Below, piece by piece: positions 11,184-22,650 of a stretch of 64,000 bases of DNA. Origin of the DNA: Anaerolineae bacterium (GTDB taxonomy: Bacteria; Chloroflexota; Anaerolineae; Anaerolineales; Villigracilaceae). The notes below the pieces were generated by a model that was given only the letters and a program-made list of their open reading frames with translations, searched no databases and was not told the DNA's origin. The position numbers and the translations under genes are program-made. Within the stretch, counting starts at the first letter, position 1, and each line of letters opens with the position of its first letter. The stretch is taken from positions 1 to 64,000 of the forward strand of contig JASJYH010000003.1 of NCBI GenBank assembly GCA_030123675.1, written 5' to 3'.

Positions 11184-11837
11184 ATGCCAACAACCTTCAT
11201 TGTGTTGCTCGGTCCTCCAGGCGTTGGCAAAGGTACACAAGCAAGTATATTAGCTGAAAGAACTGGCTTAGCTCATGTTTCCTCTGGTGACTTGTTTCGA
11301 GAAAACATAAAAAAAAATACCGAGCTTGGAAAACTTGTCAAAAAAATACTGAGCGATGGAGAATTGGTACCGGATGATTTAACAATAGCAATGATTCGGA
11401 ATCGACTTACTCGTCCAGACTGTGAGGCAGGCGCAATTTTAGATGGCTTTCCGCGCACTCCCGCTCAGGCCGATGCGCTTCAAGCCATGTTGGCAGAATT
11501 TAACGGAGATGTAGAGCACGTCCCATTTATCAACGCTCCCGAAGATATCTTAGTGACGCGTCTTTCCGGAAGAAGAACTTGCCGGGCGAATGGGCACGTT
11601 TATCACACAACCTACAACCCGCCAAAACGGGCAGGGATATGTGACATTGATAATTCAGATCTTTATCAACGTGAAGATGACCAGGTTGATACTGTAAAAC
11701 GTCGAATTCAGGTTTACATGGATCAAACAGCGCCCCTCATAGAGTATTATCGGCGGATAAACAATTTACAAGAAATTGATGGTGCCCAGACCATCGAAGC
11801 TGTTACTGCTTCGCTTGGAAAATCATTAGAGAATTAG
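11184..11837 (+). CDS. adk: Adenylate kinase
   Basis: LLGPPGVGKGTQASILAERTGLAHVSSGDLFRENI; lid TYNPPKRAGICDID. Confidence 0.97.
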   Translation: MPTTFIVLLGPPGVGKGTQASILAERTGLAHVSSGDLFRENIKKNTELGKLVKKILSDGELVPDDLTIAMIRNRLTRPDCEAGAILDGFPRTPAQADALQAMLAEFNGDVEHVPFINAPEDILVTRLSGRRTCRANGHVYHTTYNPPKRAGICDIDNSDLYQREDDQVDTVKRRIQVYMDQTAPLIEYYRRINNLQEIDGAQTIEAVTASLGKSLEN

Positions 11838-11846
11838 TTTTTAGAT

Positions 11847-12617
11847 ATGAGTCAAGCACGTCAGATTCACCTTAAAAGCCCTGCTGAATTAGAGCAAATG
11901 CGCGAAGCAGGGAGAATAAATGCGATGGTGTTGAAATCTGTAAAAGATCTTATACAACCAGGAATTACAACAGCTGAACTTAACGCTGCTGCTGAGGTAG
12001 TCCTAGAGAAACATGGGTGTATATCTCCATTCAAAGGATATGGCCAACCGCCGTTCCCCGCTTCAATTACGGTTAGTGTCAACCAAGAGCTGGTTCATGG
12101 AATTCCTAGTGAAAAGCGTAAGCTAAAATCCGGCGATATCGTATCGGTTGATTGTGGCACAATTTACAAGGGCTTCGTGGGCGATTCAGCATTTTCAGCT
12201 GCAGTTGGAAATATTTCTGAAGAGACACAAAAATTGCTGGATGCCACCGAAGGCGCATTGAAAATTGCCGTAGAAAAAATGCAACCGGGAAATCGTACTG
12301 GAGATATATCCGCTGCGATACAACAATATGTTGAAAGTAGGGGTTTGCATGTGACCCGCGTCTACACTGGACATGGCGTTGGAAAACAGATGCATGAAGA
12401 GCCCCAAGTTCCAAATTATGGGGTGGCTGGTCAGGGATTGCCGCTCCGTCCTGGAATGACCATTGCGCTTGAACCAATGGTATTGGTTGGAACGTCAGCC
12501 ACACGCGTCTTGTCTGATCAGTGGACGGTGGTTTCAGCAGACGGATCGTTGACAGCACATTTTGAACACAGTGTGGCGGTCACGGAAAACGGACCGTTGG
12601 TTTTGACAGACTTGTAA
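11847..12617 (+). CDS. map: Type I methionine aminopeptidase
   Basis: SVNQELVHGIPSEKRKLKSGDIVSVDCGTIYKGFVGDSA; YTGHGVGKQMHEEPQVPNYG. Confidence 0.96.
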   Translation: MSQARQIHLKSPAELEQMREAGRINAMVLKSVKDLIQPGITTAELNAAAEVVLEKHGCISPFKGYGQPPFPASITVSVNQELVHGIPSEKRKLKSGDIVSVDCGTIYKGFVGDSAFSAAVGNISEETQKLLDATEGALKIAVEKMQPGNRTGDISAAIQQYVESRGLHVTRVYTGHGVGKQMHEEPQVPNYGVAGQGLPLRPGMTIALEPMVLVGTSATRVLSDQWTVVSADGSLTAHFEHSVAVTENGPLVLTDL

Positions 12618-12726
12618 TGGGTTAAAAGCCACTTTGGGTCTGGACGGAATATAAAGTCACTAGTATAATCAGAGTTTTGGCTGTGCAAATAAACTTAGCT
12701 AAAATATCCTAAGGAGATTTGGTATT

Positions 12727-12840
12727 ATGAAAGTCTCTCCATCTATTCGAAAACGCTGTGCCAAATGCAGAATTGTGCGGCGCAAAGGCAGATTGTACGT
12801 GATTTGCGAAAATCCTAAACACAAACAGCGTCAGGGGTAA
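12727..12840 (+). CDS. rpmJ: 50S ribosomal protein L36, C+ type (absent from the ORF track because it is short)
   Basis: Direct translation [37 protein letters not shown], 37 aa, preceded by AAGGAG. Confidence 0.96.
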   Translation: MKVSPSIRKRCAKCRIVRRKGRLYVICENPKHKQRQG

Positions 12841-12847
12841 TTAAACT

Positions 12848-13234
12848 ATGGCAAGAATTGAAGGCGTCGATCTACCCCGAAGCAAACGGGTTGAAATTGG
12901 CCTGACCTACCTTTATGGGGTCGGGTCTACGCGAGCGCGTCAGATTTTGGTTGAAACCAAAATCAATCCTGATACTCGCGTAAAAGACTTGACTGAAGCG
13001 GACGCAACCGCAATCCGTGATTATATTTCTAAAAACTTCGTAGTTGAAGGTGATTTGCGTCGTTCGATTCAGATGAACATTAAACGATTAATTGAAATCG
13101 GCAGTTACCGTGGACTGCGCCATCGGCGAAATTTACCTGTTCGCGGCCAACGTACACGTACCAATGCTCGCAACCGTAAAGGCCCAAAGAAGACCGTAGC
13201 TGGCCGGGGCCGGCGTCGCGGTGCGACAAAGTAG
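12848..13234 (+). CDS. rpsM: 30S ribosomal protein S13
   Basis: [51 protein letters not shown]. Confidence 0.97.
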   Translation: MARIEGVDLPRSKRVEIGLTYLYGVGSTRARQILVETKINPDTRVKDLTEADATAIRDYISKNFVVEGDLRRSIQMNIKRLIEIGSYRGLRHRRNLPVRGQRTRTNARNRKGPKKTVAGRGRRRGATK

Positions 13235-13255
13235 TTTAGGATAAAGAGAGGAAAA

Positions 13256-13660
13256 ATGGCTCAAAGTGTTCGCTCTATGCGCCGCTCTGGTAGTGGTAAA
13301 AAAGCAAAACGAAGCTTGTCATCTGGGCAAGTTCACATCTATGCAACTTTTAACAATACCATCATTACTGTAACGGATTTACAAGGTAATACGGTAGCCT
13401 GGGGAAGTTCCGGTTCTGTTGGTTTTAAAGGTTCCCGTAAGAGTACCCCATTCGCAGCGCGTTTGGCTGCCGAACAAGCCATTAAATCTGCTCAAAATAT
13501 GGGTCTTCAAGAAGTAGAACTTTTTATAAAAGGACCTGGACCTGGTCGTGAAAATGCCATACGCGCTGTACAAGCCGCGGGTTTGAAAGTGCGTTCAATA
13601 TCAGACATTACACCAATTCCCCATAATGGGTGCAGGCCTCCAAAGAAGCGTCGCGTTTAG
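13256..13660 (+). CDS. rpsK: 30S ribosomal protein S11
   Basis: [42 protein letters not shown]. Confidence 0.97.
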   Translation: MAQSVRSMRRSGSGKKAKRSLSSGQVHIYATFNNTIITVTDLQGNTVAWGSSGSVGFKGSRKSTPFAARLAAEQAIKSAQNMGLQEVELFIKGPGPGRENAIRAVQAAGLKVRSISDITPIPHNGCRPPKKRRV

Positions 13661-13683
13661 TCTTGGTGTGAGGAACTAAAATT

Positions 13684-14343
13684 ATGTCAAAAAGACTTGG
13701 ACCGGTATGCAAACTTTGCCGGCGAGAAGGTGAGAAATTATTTCTAAAGGGCGAACGTTGCTTATCTCCAAAATGTTCGTTCGAGAAGCGCGATTATCCC
13801 CCTGGTCAACATGGACGTATGGCCAGCCGAGGTGGTGGCCGTCGTGGTCGCAGAGGCCGTGAGTCCGATTTTGGGAAACAACTCCGTGCAAAACAACGGG
13901 CCCGCCGGATTTATGGCTTAATGGAACGCCAGTTTCGCCGCTATTACAAAGTCTCGCTCAAGCGTCGTGGGTTGACCGGATTAAATTTGCTCCAAATATT
14001 GGAAACCCGTTTAGATAACGTAATTTATCGGCTTGGCTTTGCTTCGAGTAGGGCCCATGCACGATTGTTGGTATCGCACGGTCATTTTATGGTCAACGAC
14101 CGCCGGACAAACGTCCCCTCTATGCTGCTCAAAGATGGCGACAAAATCGAGATTCGTGCGGGTTCAAGCGGATTGCCTTATTTCAAAGACTTGAATGTCT
14201 TGGCTGAATCACGAACAGCACCGGAATGGCTGGAACGCGACACCAAAAAGATGGTTGGTGTTATCCAAAGGCTACCAGAACGTGCTGAGATCGATGGCAG
14301 CTTGAATGAGCAACTTATCGTTGAGTATTATTCACGTCGCTAA
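13684..14343 (+). CDS. rpsD: 30S ribosomal protein S4, C+ type
   Basis: CKLCRREGEKLFLKGERCLSPKC zinc site; QLRAKQRARRIYGLMERQFRRYY. Confidence 0.97.
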   Translation: MSKRLGPVCKLCRREGEKLFLKGERCLSPKCSFEKRDYPPGQHGRMASRGGGRRGRRGRESDFGKQLRAKQRARRIYGLMERQFRRYYKVSLKRRGLTGLNLLQILETRLDNVIYRLGFASSRAHARLLVSHGHFMVNDRRTNVPSMLLKDGDKIEIRAGSSGLPYFKDLNVLAESRTAPEWLERDTKKMVGVIQRLPERAEIDGSLNEQLIVEYYSRR

Positions 14344-14359
14344 ATTACTGAATTTTATA

Positions 14360-14373
14360 TTGAGAATTCTCAA
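14360..14373. repeat. 14-bp perfect palindrome TTGAGAATTCTCAA in the rpsD-rpoA spacer
   Basis: Read directly; function unknown. Confidence 0.5.
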
Positions 14374-14414
14374 ATGGATAGTCAAATAATTGTTATGATC
14401 GGGAGATTTGTATC

Positions 14415-15383
14415 GTGACTGGTCTTGCTAATATTGTTATGCCAAAGATTGAACGTGAAGCAGAATCACGTAACTATGGCAAATTTATCATCAGCCCACT
14501 GGAAAGTGGATTTGGCGTAACACTAGGAAACGCGTTGCGTCGTGTGCTACTCTCTTCATTAGAGGGCGCTGCAGTTTCATCTATTCGTATCGCGGATATA
14601 CCCCATGAGTTTACTGATATCCCCGGTGTCCGAGAAGATGTTATTCAACTAATGTTGCAAATTAAACAATTGCGCATCAATTTGGATGGTGTCGATAGTA
14701 CTCGAATGCATTTAGAGATTCGTGGAGAAGGGACAATCACAGCTGCTGATATTCTAACCCCGGCAGAGGTGGAGATCGTCAACCCAGAGCTTTACCTGTT
14801 TACGGTTGATGATAAGAAAACTAAGCTTGATCTTGAGTTTACAATTGAGCGCGGACGTGGTTACTCACCTGCCAATGAACGCAGCGGGCAATTGCCAATC
14901 GGTGATCTACCTGTCGACGCTATCTACAGCCCTGTCAAACGCACGAATTGGGAAGTGACTTCAGCCCGAGTCGGACAGAGCACTAACTACGACAAGCTTA
15001 TCTTGGAAATTTGGACCGATGGCACATATGGCCCTGAAAGTGCGCTAAGTGCTGCAGCTAAAATTCTGATAGACCATCTACGATTATTAGCCGGAATCAG
15101 TGAAGAGACCCTGGCAGTGCCTCTTGAGCATGAAACCCCTGAATCGCGGTTGACGAGCGAATTGGCTGAGACTCCGGTAGAAGCTTTAGATCTCTCAGTC
15201 CGTGTCTTCAACTCCCTTAAGCGAACGGGAATTACTACAGTGGGTGATGTGCTGGATGTTCTCGTAAAAGGTGATACAGCCGTAATGTCCATTCGCAACT
15301 TTGGAGATAAGAGCTTAGACGAATTACGTCTGAAGATGGCCGAAAAAGGGTATTTGAAGGACGAAACGACTACTACGGAGTAA
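14415..15383 (+). CDS. rpoA: DNA-directed RNA polymerase subunit alpha
   Basis: SPLESGFGVTLGNALRRVLLSSLEGAAV; C-terminal domain SIRNFGDKSLDELRLKMAEKG. Confidence 0.97.
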   Translation: MTGLANIVMPKIEREAESRNYGKFIISPLESGFGVTLGNALRRVLLSSLEGAAVSSIRIADIPHEFTDIPGVREDVIQLMLQIKQLRINLDGVDSTRMHLEIRGEGTITAADILTPAEVEIVNPELYLFTVDDKKTKLDLEFTIERGRGYSPANERSGQLPIGDLPVDAIYSPVKRTNWEVTSARVGQSTNYDKLILEIWTDGTYGPESALSAAAKILIDHLRLLAGISEETLAVPLEHETPESRLTSELAETPVEALDLSVRVFNSLKRTGITTVGDVLDVLVKGDTAVMSIRNFGDKSLDELRLKMAEKGYLKDETTTTE

Positions 15384-15389
15384 CTTGAA

Positions 15390-15767
15390 ATGCGACATAA
15401 TATAGCAGGCTATCGACTTGGCCGGAGCAAAGCTGCTCGGATTGCGCTGCGCCGAAACTTGATAAAACAATTTTTCACTCATGAGCGAATTCGGACGACA
15501 CGCGCCAAAGCAGCCGCGATCCGCGGAGAAGCAGAACGTCTTATAACAATTGCGCGCAATAGCATAGATGGAACAGATGCAGAGAAGGTACATGCACAAC
15601 GCAAAGTTGCCTCTCGGCTTGGCGATAACAAAATTAATCAGCGGCTGTTTGATGAAATTGCACCTCGATTTGTCGACCGCCCTGGTGGGTATACACGCGT
15701 TCTCAAGCTGGGAATACGTTCAGGCGATTCGGCGGAAATGGTTCTTCTTGAGTTGGTAGAAGAATAG
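15390..15767 (+). CDS. rplQ: 50S ribosomal protein L17
   Basis: MRHNIAGYRLGRSKAARIALRRNLIKQFFTHERIRTT. Confidence 0.97.
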   Translation: MRHNIAGYRLGRSKAARIALRRNLIKQFFTHERIRTTRAKAAAIRGEAERLITIARNSIDGTDAEKVHAQRKVASRLGDNKINQRLFDEIAPRFVDRPGGYTRVLKLGIRSGDSAEMVLLELVEE

Positions 15768-15828
15768 TTGTAAAAAGTTATCAACTTAAGTAATCAGCCA
15801 ATCGATTAATATATAACTGATTACTTAA

Positions 15829-16587
15829 ATGGCACGTTACAAAGTTATCCTTGCATACGATGGCACTGGCTTTAAAGGCAGCCAGCGACAGGAAAATGTA
15901 AGAACCGTGCAGAGCGAACTTGAAAAAGCTCTTACCCAGGTAGGATGGCCAGGCCCTTCGGTTCTACTAGCTGGGCGCACGGACACAGGTGTTCATGCTA
16001 TCGGACAGGTTGCTTCGTTCGACTTAGAATGGCAGCACACAGAAGAAGAACTTCTTAACGCACTGAACTATAATTTTCCTAAAGATTTGGCGGCCTGGGA
16101 AGTGCAAAAAATAGCCTCGAATTTCCATCCGCGGTTTGATGCTATTTCCCGTCGCTATCGCTATCATCTGTTTTGCCAGGAAATCCGTGATCCTATCCGG
16201 GAGAAATTCGCTTGGCGTATTTGGCCTGATTTAGATCACGAGATATTATTTGAAGTGGCTAAGTTGTTCATTGGCAAGTATGATTTCGCTGCCTATGGCA
16301 GTCCGCCTCGGGCTGAAAGCAATACAGTCCGAACAATAATGGAAACGGACTGGCAGAATAAGGGAGACGAATGGCAATTCGAAGTAAAAGCCGATGCATT
16401 TATGTATCGTATGGTTCGCAGGTTGGTGTTTATCCAGGTTGCAGCCGGGCACGGTAAGGTTTCGGTAGCGACAATCGCCCATTCTTTAGTCGACCAGGCT
16501 GAGGGTCAAGATGGAACTAAATTTCCCTCTGGATTGGCTCCAGCACATGGATTGAGCCTAGTTGAAGTCACGTACTCAACGAAATGA
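15829..16587 (+). CDS. truA: tRNA pseudouridine(38-40) synthase TruA
   Basis: AYDGTGFKGSQRQ; LLAGRTDTGVHAIGQVASFD. Confidence 0.95.
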   Translation: MARYKVILAYDGTGFKGSQRQENVRTVQSELEKALTQVGWPGPSVLLAGRTDTGVHAIGQVASFDLEWQHTEEELLNALNYNFPKDLAAWEVQKIASNFHPRFDAISRRYRYHLFCQEIRDPIREKFAWRIWPDLDHEILFEVAKLFIGKYDFAAYGSPPRAESNTVRTIMETDWQNKGDEWQFEVKADAFMYRMVRRLVFIQVAAGHGKVSVATIAHSLVDQAEGQDGTKFPSGLAPAHGLSLVEVTYSTK

Positions 16588-16626
16588 TACAAAAGCTTAT
16601 ATAATAATTAACACGGAGATACGAAA

Positions 16627-17076
16627 GTGTACAAAACGTACTATCCGAAAGCCGGAGATATAGATCGCAAATGGTTCGTGGTAGATGCCAATGGTGAAAA
16701 CCTGGGCCGTCTAGCCTCACGTATTGCAAAAGTTTTACTGGGAAAACACAAGCCTACTTTCACGCCAGGTGTGGAAATGGGTGATTATGTTGTGGTGATA
16801 AATGCAGAGCGAGTAACTGTGACTGGTACCAAGACCACCAGCAAAAAGGACTCAAAAGTTTATTACCGTCACTCAGGTTATCCTGGTGGTTTGAAATCGA
16901 TCACCCTACGCGAGCAATTACGCAAACACCCTGATCGAGTTCTTCACTCAGCAATTTGGGGGATGCTGCCACATAATCGAATGGGTCGTTCAACATTAAA
17001 ACGGTTAAAAATCTATGCGGGTCCAGATCATCCACATGGTTTGCAAAAACCTGAACCGCTTGTAGAGGAAGGATAA
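16627..17076 (+). CDS. rplM: 50S ribosomal protein L13 (GTG start)
   Basis: RKWFVVDANGENLGRLASRIAKVLLGKHKPTF; WGMLPHNRMGR. Confidence 0.97.
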   Translation: MYKTYYPKAGDIDRKWFVVDANGENLGRLASRIAKVLLGKHKPTFTPGVEMGDYVVVINAERVTVTGTKTTSKKDSKVYYRHSGYPGGLKSITLREQLRKHPDRVLHSAIWGMLPHNRMGRSTLKRLKIYAGPDHPHGLQKPEPLVEEG

Positions 17077-17085
17077 TAATTTATT

Positions 17086-17481
17086 ATGTCTGTTCAGTAT
17101 TATGAAGGAATTGGCCGCCGCAAGGCCAGCACAGCGCGTGTTCGAATAATGAGTGGCGATGGCCGCTTTATTGTCAATGATAAAGATGCCGAAATCTACT
17201 TTCCTCGATTAGGTGATCTTGAAAGTATCATTGGGCCATTATCAGCAGCTGACCAAGACCGCGCAACGTATGATATTACTGTGCTCGTAAAGGGCGGTGG
17301 CGTTACTGGTCAAACCGACGCTGTTAAATTAGGCCTTGCACGAGCGTTGGTAAAAATGAACCCAGATTGGGTTTCTAATATGCGTAAGGGTGGCTTTCTA
17401 ACTCGCAATGCACGAGTCAAGGAACGTAAGAAGCCTGGCCTCAAAGGAGCCCGTAAGGCTCCAACCTACACCAAGCGTTAA
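17086..17481 (+). CDS. rpsI: 30S ribosomal protein S9
   Basis: GIGRRKASTARVRIMSG; C-terminus RKAPTYTKR. Confidence 0.97.
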   Translation: MSVQYYEGIGRRKASTARVRIMSGDGRFIVNDKDAEIYFPRLGDLESIIGPLSAADQDRATYDITVLVKGGGVTGQTDAVKLGLARALVKMNPDWVSNMRKGGFLTRNARVKERKKPGLKGARKAPTYTKR

Positions 17482-17507
17482 AAATTTCTTCTTATTTTTA
17501 CTCAATT

Positions 17508-17555
17508 ACGTAATGCATGTTACCCTAGGGTACATGCATTACGTTTTATTTTAAT
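17508..17555 (+). terminator. Near-perfect palindromic hairpin with T-rich tail after rpsI
   Basis: ACGTAATGCATG-T-TACCCTAGGGTA-CATGCATTACGT followed by TTTATTTTAATAA. Confidence 0.75.
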
Positions 17556-17567
17556 AACGGAGAAACT

Positions 17568-19019
17568 ATGTCTGGAATAACTCTACTTGGTTTAGGCCCC
17601 GGAAACCCAGATCAATTAACTCGGGAAGCTTGGAATATACTTTCCACAGCCGACGAAATATGGTGCCGAACACGCCAGCATCCCACGCTTGATGCCATAC
17701 CACCATCGGTGAGAATACATTCTTTTGACGATTTGTACGAAAATAATGATTCATTCCACAATGTTTATGCCACGATTGTTGATAAGGTTATGGATTTGGG
17801 CCGTCGTTCTCAAGGGGTAATTTATGCAGTTCCCGGACATCCATTTGTGGCAGAAACTACAGGACCGAAAATATACCGCCTCGCCTTGGACGAAGGGCTT
17901 GCTACCAGGGTCATTGAAGGCCTCTCATTCCTAGAATCTACCTTCTCAGCCCTCGGGTTAGACCCATATCCGCGTTTGACACTATTTGATGCATTGGAAC
18001 TCTCAGTCTTGCATGTTCCCCCGTTCCCTCCAGATACGCCAGTGCTAATAGCACAAATTTATTCCAGTCTGGTTGCTGCAGAAGTTAAAATGACATTGAA
18101 TGCAGTTTACCCAGATAAACATCCGGTGCGGTTAATTCACGCTGCTGGTACAAAAGAGGAAAGTGTGCAAAATATGATGTTGTATGAAATTGACCGTTCC
18201 AAGGACATTGGCTTATTGACAAGCTTGTACATTGAACCTCTCGGAAAGGAAACTTCCTTCGAGTCATTCCAGGAAATTATTGCCCATTTGCGTGCACCAG
18301 ATGGTTGTCCCTGGGATAGAGAGCAAACCCACCAATCATTGCGCACAAATATGCTTGAGGAGACTTATGAGGTTCTGGCTGCGATAGATGCTGGAGATCC
18401 AAAAGCCATGCAAGAAGAATTTGGGGACCTGCTACTGCAAATAGTATTACATGCACAAATTGCTAATGAGGCAGGTAACTTTTCAATCAATTCGATTTTA
18501 AAAAATATTTCCGGAAAAATGATCCGGCGACATCCACATGTATTTGGAGATCTAGAAATAGACAACGTAGCGGGCGTGCTGAAAAATTGGGAAAAAATGA
18601 AAGCGGCCGAGCGAAAATCAACAAAAAATAATAACCATCCGGGTTTGTTAGCAAGTGTTCCACCTGCATTGCCAGCCTTAACTCTGGCACAGGAATATCA
18701 GAATCGGGCTGGAAGAGTTGGTTTTGACTGGCCTACGATTGATGGTGTAGTAGATAAAATAAGAGAAGAAATATCAGAAATTCAAGAAGCAAAGAGTGAG
18801 GAAAATCTTGCTGAGGAAATAGGCGATCTGTTTTTTGTATTGGTCAATTTCGCGCGATGGAAAAATATCGATGCTGAATCTGTTCTGAGAGAAACTAATT
18901 ATAAATTCAAACAACGATTTGAATTCCTTGAAGAAAAAGCGGCCCAGCAGGGAAAAATTCCATCTGATATGTCTTTAGATGAAATGAATGCTGTCTGGGA
19001 GCAGGCAAAGAAACTATAG
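17568..19019 (+). CDS. mazG: Tetrapyrrole methylase domain + MazG nucleotide pyrophosphohydrolase fusion
   Basis: N-terminal LLGLGPGNPDQLTREAWNIL; MazG RAPDGCPWDREQTHQSLRTNMLEETYEVLAAIDAGD. Confidence 0.93.
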   Translation: MSGITLLGLGPGNPDQLTREAWNILSTADEIWCRTRQHPTLDAIPPSVRIHSFDDLYENNDSFHNVYATIVDKVMDLGRRSQGVIYAVPGHPFVAETTGPKIYRLALDEGLATRVIEGLSFLESTFSALGLDPYPRLTLFDALELSVLHVPPFPPDTPVLIAQIYSSLVAAEVKMTLNAVYPDKHPVRLIHAAGTKEESVQNMMLYEIDRSKDIGLLTSLYIEPLGKETSFESFQEIIAHLRAPDGCPWDREQTHQSLRTNMLEETYEVLAAIDAGDPKAMQEEFGDLLLQIVLHAQIANEAGNFSINSILKNISGKMIRRHPHVFGDLEIDNVAGVLKNWEKMKAAERKSTKNNNHPGLLASVPPALPALTLAQEYQNRAGRVGFDWPTIDGVVDKIREEISEIQEAKSEENLAEEIGDLFFVLVNFARWKNIDAESVLRETNYKFKQRFEFLEEKAAQQGKIPSDMSLDEMNAVWEQAKKL

Positions 19020-19175
19020 CCGAAACACCGTTTACAATCCAAACCTAATGGTATCTGTTTGCCACGAATTGAAGAGTTCTGTCATTTACACCGAAATTTG
19101 CTTAGTGAATTCTCAATATGTAATGTCGCTTGCCCTTCACCCATAGTATACGCTTTCCAAGCGAAAACACGGTCA

Positions 19176-19715
19176 TCACTCACAGATCCATGCTGCTGCT
19201 CCACCGTGTGGGAGCACACTTGTAGCAGTGGTTGAAATGTTGGTGTATAACACGTTCATATTATTAATCAAATTGACATCCATATTCCCAATTAGTGTAT
19301 CGGCATCAGGGTTTAAGATCAAGTCAAGCATAAAACTTTGGTCACTTATCCCAGGCGCATGTTGCCAAAGCATTTCGATGATGATATTTGTGTTATAAGC
19401 AACCAATAAACCCTGATCAAAACTACTTGGAGCGGCTGGGTTCGTCTGTGTGCTGACATCAAAAAAAGCAATAATAGATGGATGGCCTATACAGAATTGA
19501 TATTCACAAAACAATCCAGACAATGGGACTGCCGTATAAGTAAAAATTTGACTTGGTTTTTGAAAGGGTGTATAGGTCGGGATTGTAGAAATTGTTGTAG
19601 CAACTGCCTGCTGAACTTGATCCTCTTGATAATCGCTTTGTCTCGGAATGCATGCTACAGCTAAGAAAAATGTTGCAAGAACAGTTTGGCATATAATTAT
19701 TGAGTTGCATTTCAT
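19176..19715 (-). CDS. Putative lipoprotein of unknown function
   Basis: N-terminal signal sequence with lipobox-like LAVAC; 179 aa; no family recognised. Confidence 0.5.
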   Translation of the reverse strand: MKCNSIIICQTVLATFFLAVACIPRQSDYQEDQVQQAVATTISTIPTYTPFQKPSQIFTYTAVPLSGLFCEYQFCIGHPSIIAFFDVSTQTNPAAPSSFDQGLLVAYNTNIIIEMLWQHAPGISDQSFMLDLILNPDADTLIGNMDVNLINNMNVLYTNISTTATSVLPHGGAAAWICE

Positions 19716-19800
19716 ACGAGCAGGTTATACCATCTGCACTTGATAGAATAGTCTTATAAAATATCTTGCATTGTCGGTGGATTGATTTCACTAGAAATAA

Positions 19801-19836
19801 AAAAACGGAAGCTGAGTAAGCAGCTTCCGTTTTTTA
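19801..19836. terminator. Hairpin terminator between convergent lipoprotein/ABC regions
   Basis: AAAAACGGAAGCTG-agtaag-CAGCTTCCGTTTTTT, A/T tracts on both sides. Confidence 0.8.
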
Positions 19837-19850
19837 GGCGTAAATTTGGA

Positions 19851-20951
19851 TCAATGGATTGTCTCTTCAGTCTCTGGATTAAAGATTTGGAAGTTGTCCA
19901 TATCTAAAGCTAATTTAACTTTCTGTCCAACGTCCATCTTTGAGCGAGGGTCAATCCGAGCGACAAAATGGTTGTCCCCAGCAATTAAGTGAATAACGAT
20001 TTCATTTCCCATCAGTTCTTTGACATCCACCTTTGCTTCGATGGTTTCGGTATGGATATTTGCTGGCATAAAATCAGGATCGTGAATATTTTCCGGTCTT
20101 ATTCCAAAGATCACGTTCTTGCCTTCATATGACTCATAAGGCTTGGCCCATTGAGATGGAATTGGAAGAGTGAAGGAATCTGAAACTATATTAAGTTTCC
20201 CTTTATCTTTTCGAATCTTTGAAGGGTAGAAGTTCATTGCTGGTGAGCCAATAAAGCCCGCTACGAAATGATTAACTGGATTATCGTATAACTCCTGGGG
20301 CGCGTCTAGTTGCTGCAGTACACCATTATTCATTACTGCTATTCGCGTAGCCATTGTCATGGCTTCTACTTGATCATGGGTCACGTATATGAAGGTTGTA
20401 TTAAGGCTTTGATGTAGTTTATTAATTTCGGCTCGCACCGCAACCCGAAGTTTTGCATCTAAGTTTGAAAGTGGCTCATCGAATAAAAAGACCTTGGGTT
20501 CCCGGACAATGGCTCGTCCGACAGCAACACGCTGGCGTTCACCACCTGAAAGCTGCCGCGGTCGACGATGGAGCAGGTTTTGGATACCAAGGATTTCGGC
20601 TGCTTCGTTCACACGCCGCATTATCTTAACTCTATTAATCTTTCGAATTTTTAATCCGAAAGCCATATTGTCGAAAACAGAAAGGTGAGGGTACAGCGCA
20701 TAAGATTGGAAGACCATCGCGATATCACGGTCTTTTGGAGCCATATCATTTACGACGATGTCGTCAATCTTTATCTCACCACCAGTAATCTCTTCAAGAC
20801 CAGCGAGTAGACGTAATGCAGTCGACTTACCACTTCCCGAAGGGCCAACAATAACCAAAAATTCCTTGTCGACAACATCAATATTTAGTCCGTCGACCGC
20901 GACTACCTCATTAAAATGTTTGGATACATTATTAAATGTAACACTTGCCAT
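19851..20951 (-). CDS. ABC transporter ATP-binding protein, MalK/UgpC family
   Basis: GPSGSGKSTALRLLAGLEEITGGEI, LSGGERQRVAVGRAIVREPKVFLFDEPLSNLD, C-terminal TOBE-like regulatory domain. Confidence 0.93.
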   Translation of the reverse strand: MASVTFNNVSKHFNEVVAVDGLNIDVVDKEFLVIVGPSGSGKSTALRLLAGLEEITGGEIKIDDIVVNDMAPKDRDIAMVFQSYALYPHLSVFDNMAFGLKIRKINRVKIMRRVNEAAEILGIQNLLHRRPRQLSGGERQRVAVGRAIVREPKVFLFDEPLSNLDAKLRVAVRAEINKLHQSLNTTFIYVTHDQVEAMTMATRIAVMNNGVLQQLDAPQELYDNPVNHFVAGFIGSPAMNFYPSKIRKDKGKLNIVSDSFTLPIPSQWAKPYESYEGKNVIFGIRPENIHDPDFMPANIHTETIEAKVDVKELMGNEIVIHLIAGDNHFVARIDPRSKMDVGQKVKLALDMDNFQIFNPETEETIH

Positions 20952-21216
20952 AAATTCCTCCAGGAGTTAAGATCTAATTTTATAATTATACCAAAAAGAA
21001 ACGATCTAGGTTGAAAAAATATTATTATTTTTACGCAATATTCTTGTGTGTTATTAAATCATCTATTTGGGATTTCAAGAAGATAAAAATAAAAGGAGCA
21101 TAGAGCTCAATACAATAACGATAATTGTAAATCGGTTTCGTGTCAAGATCAGAAATAGAATTTGCCGCTAAACATCTGTGGCCAAGCTATAAAGTGTTTG
21201 AGCGGGCTATCCATAG

Positions 21217-22554
<1,338 letters not shown>

Positions 22555-22650
22555 CTATATATCGTCAATGGGCGCAAGAATAATCCACTTTGATTAACGG
22601 AAAATCCCCGTCGATTTTTATCAAGCGGGAGTTTTGCATAATAATATATG

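Noticed and set aside
12106-12558. 150-aa antisense ORF over map
   Set aside because: Opposite strand of a strongly conserved CDS, no recognisable protein features; a shadow ORF.
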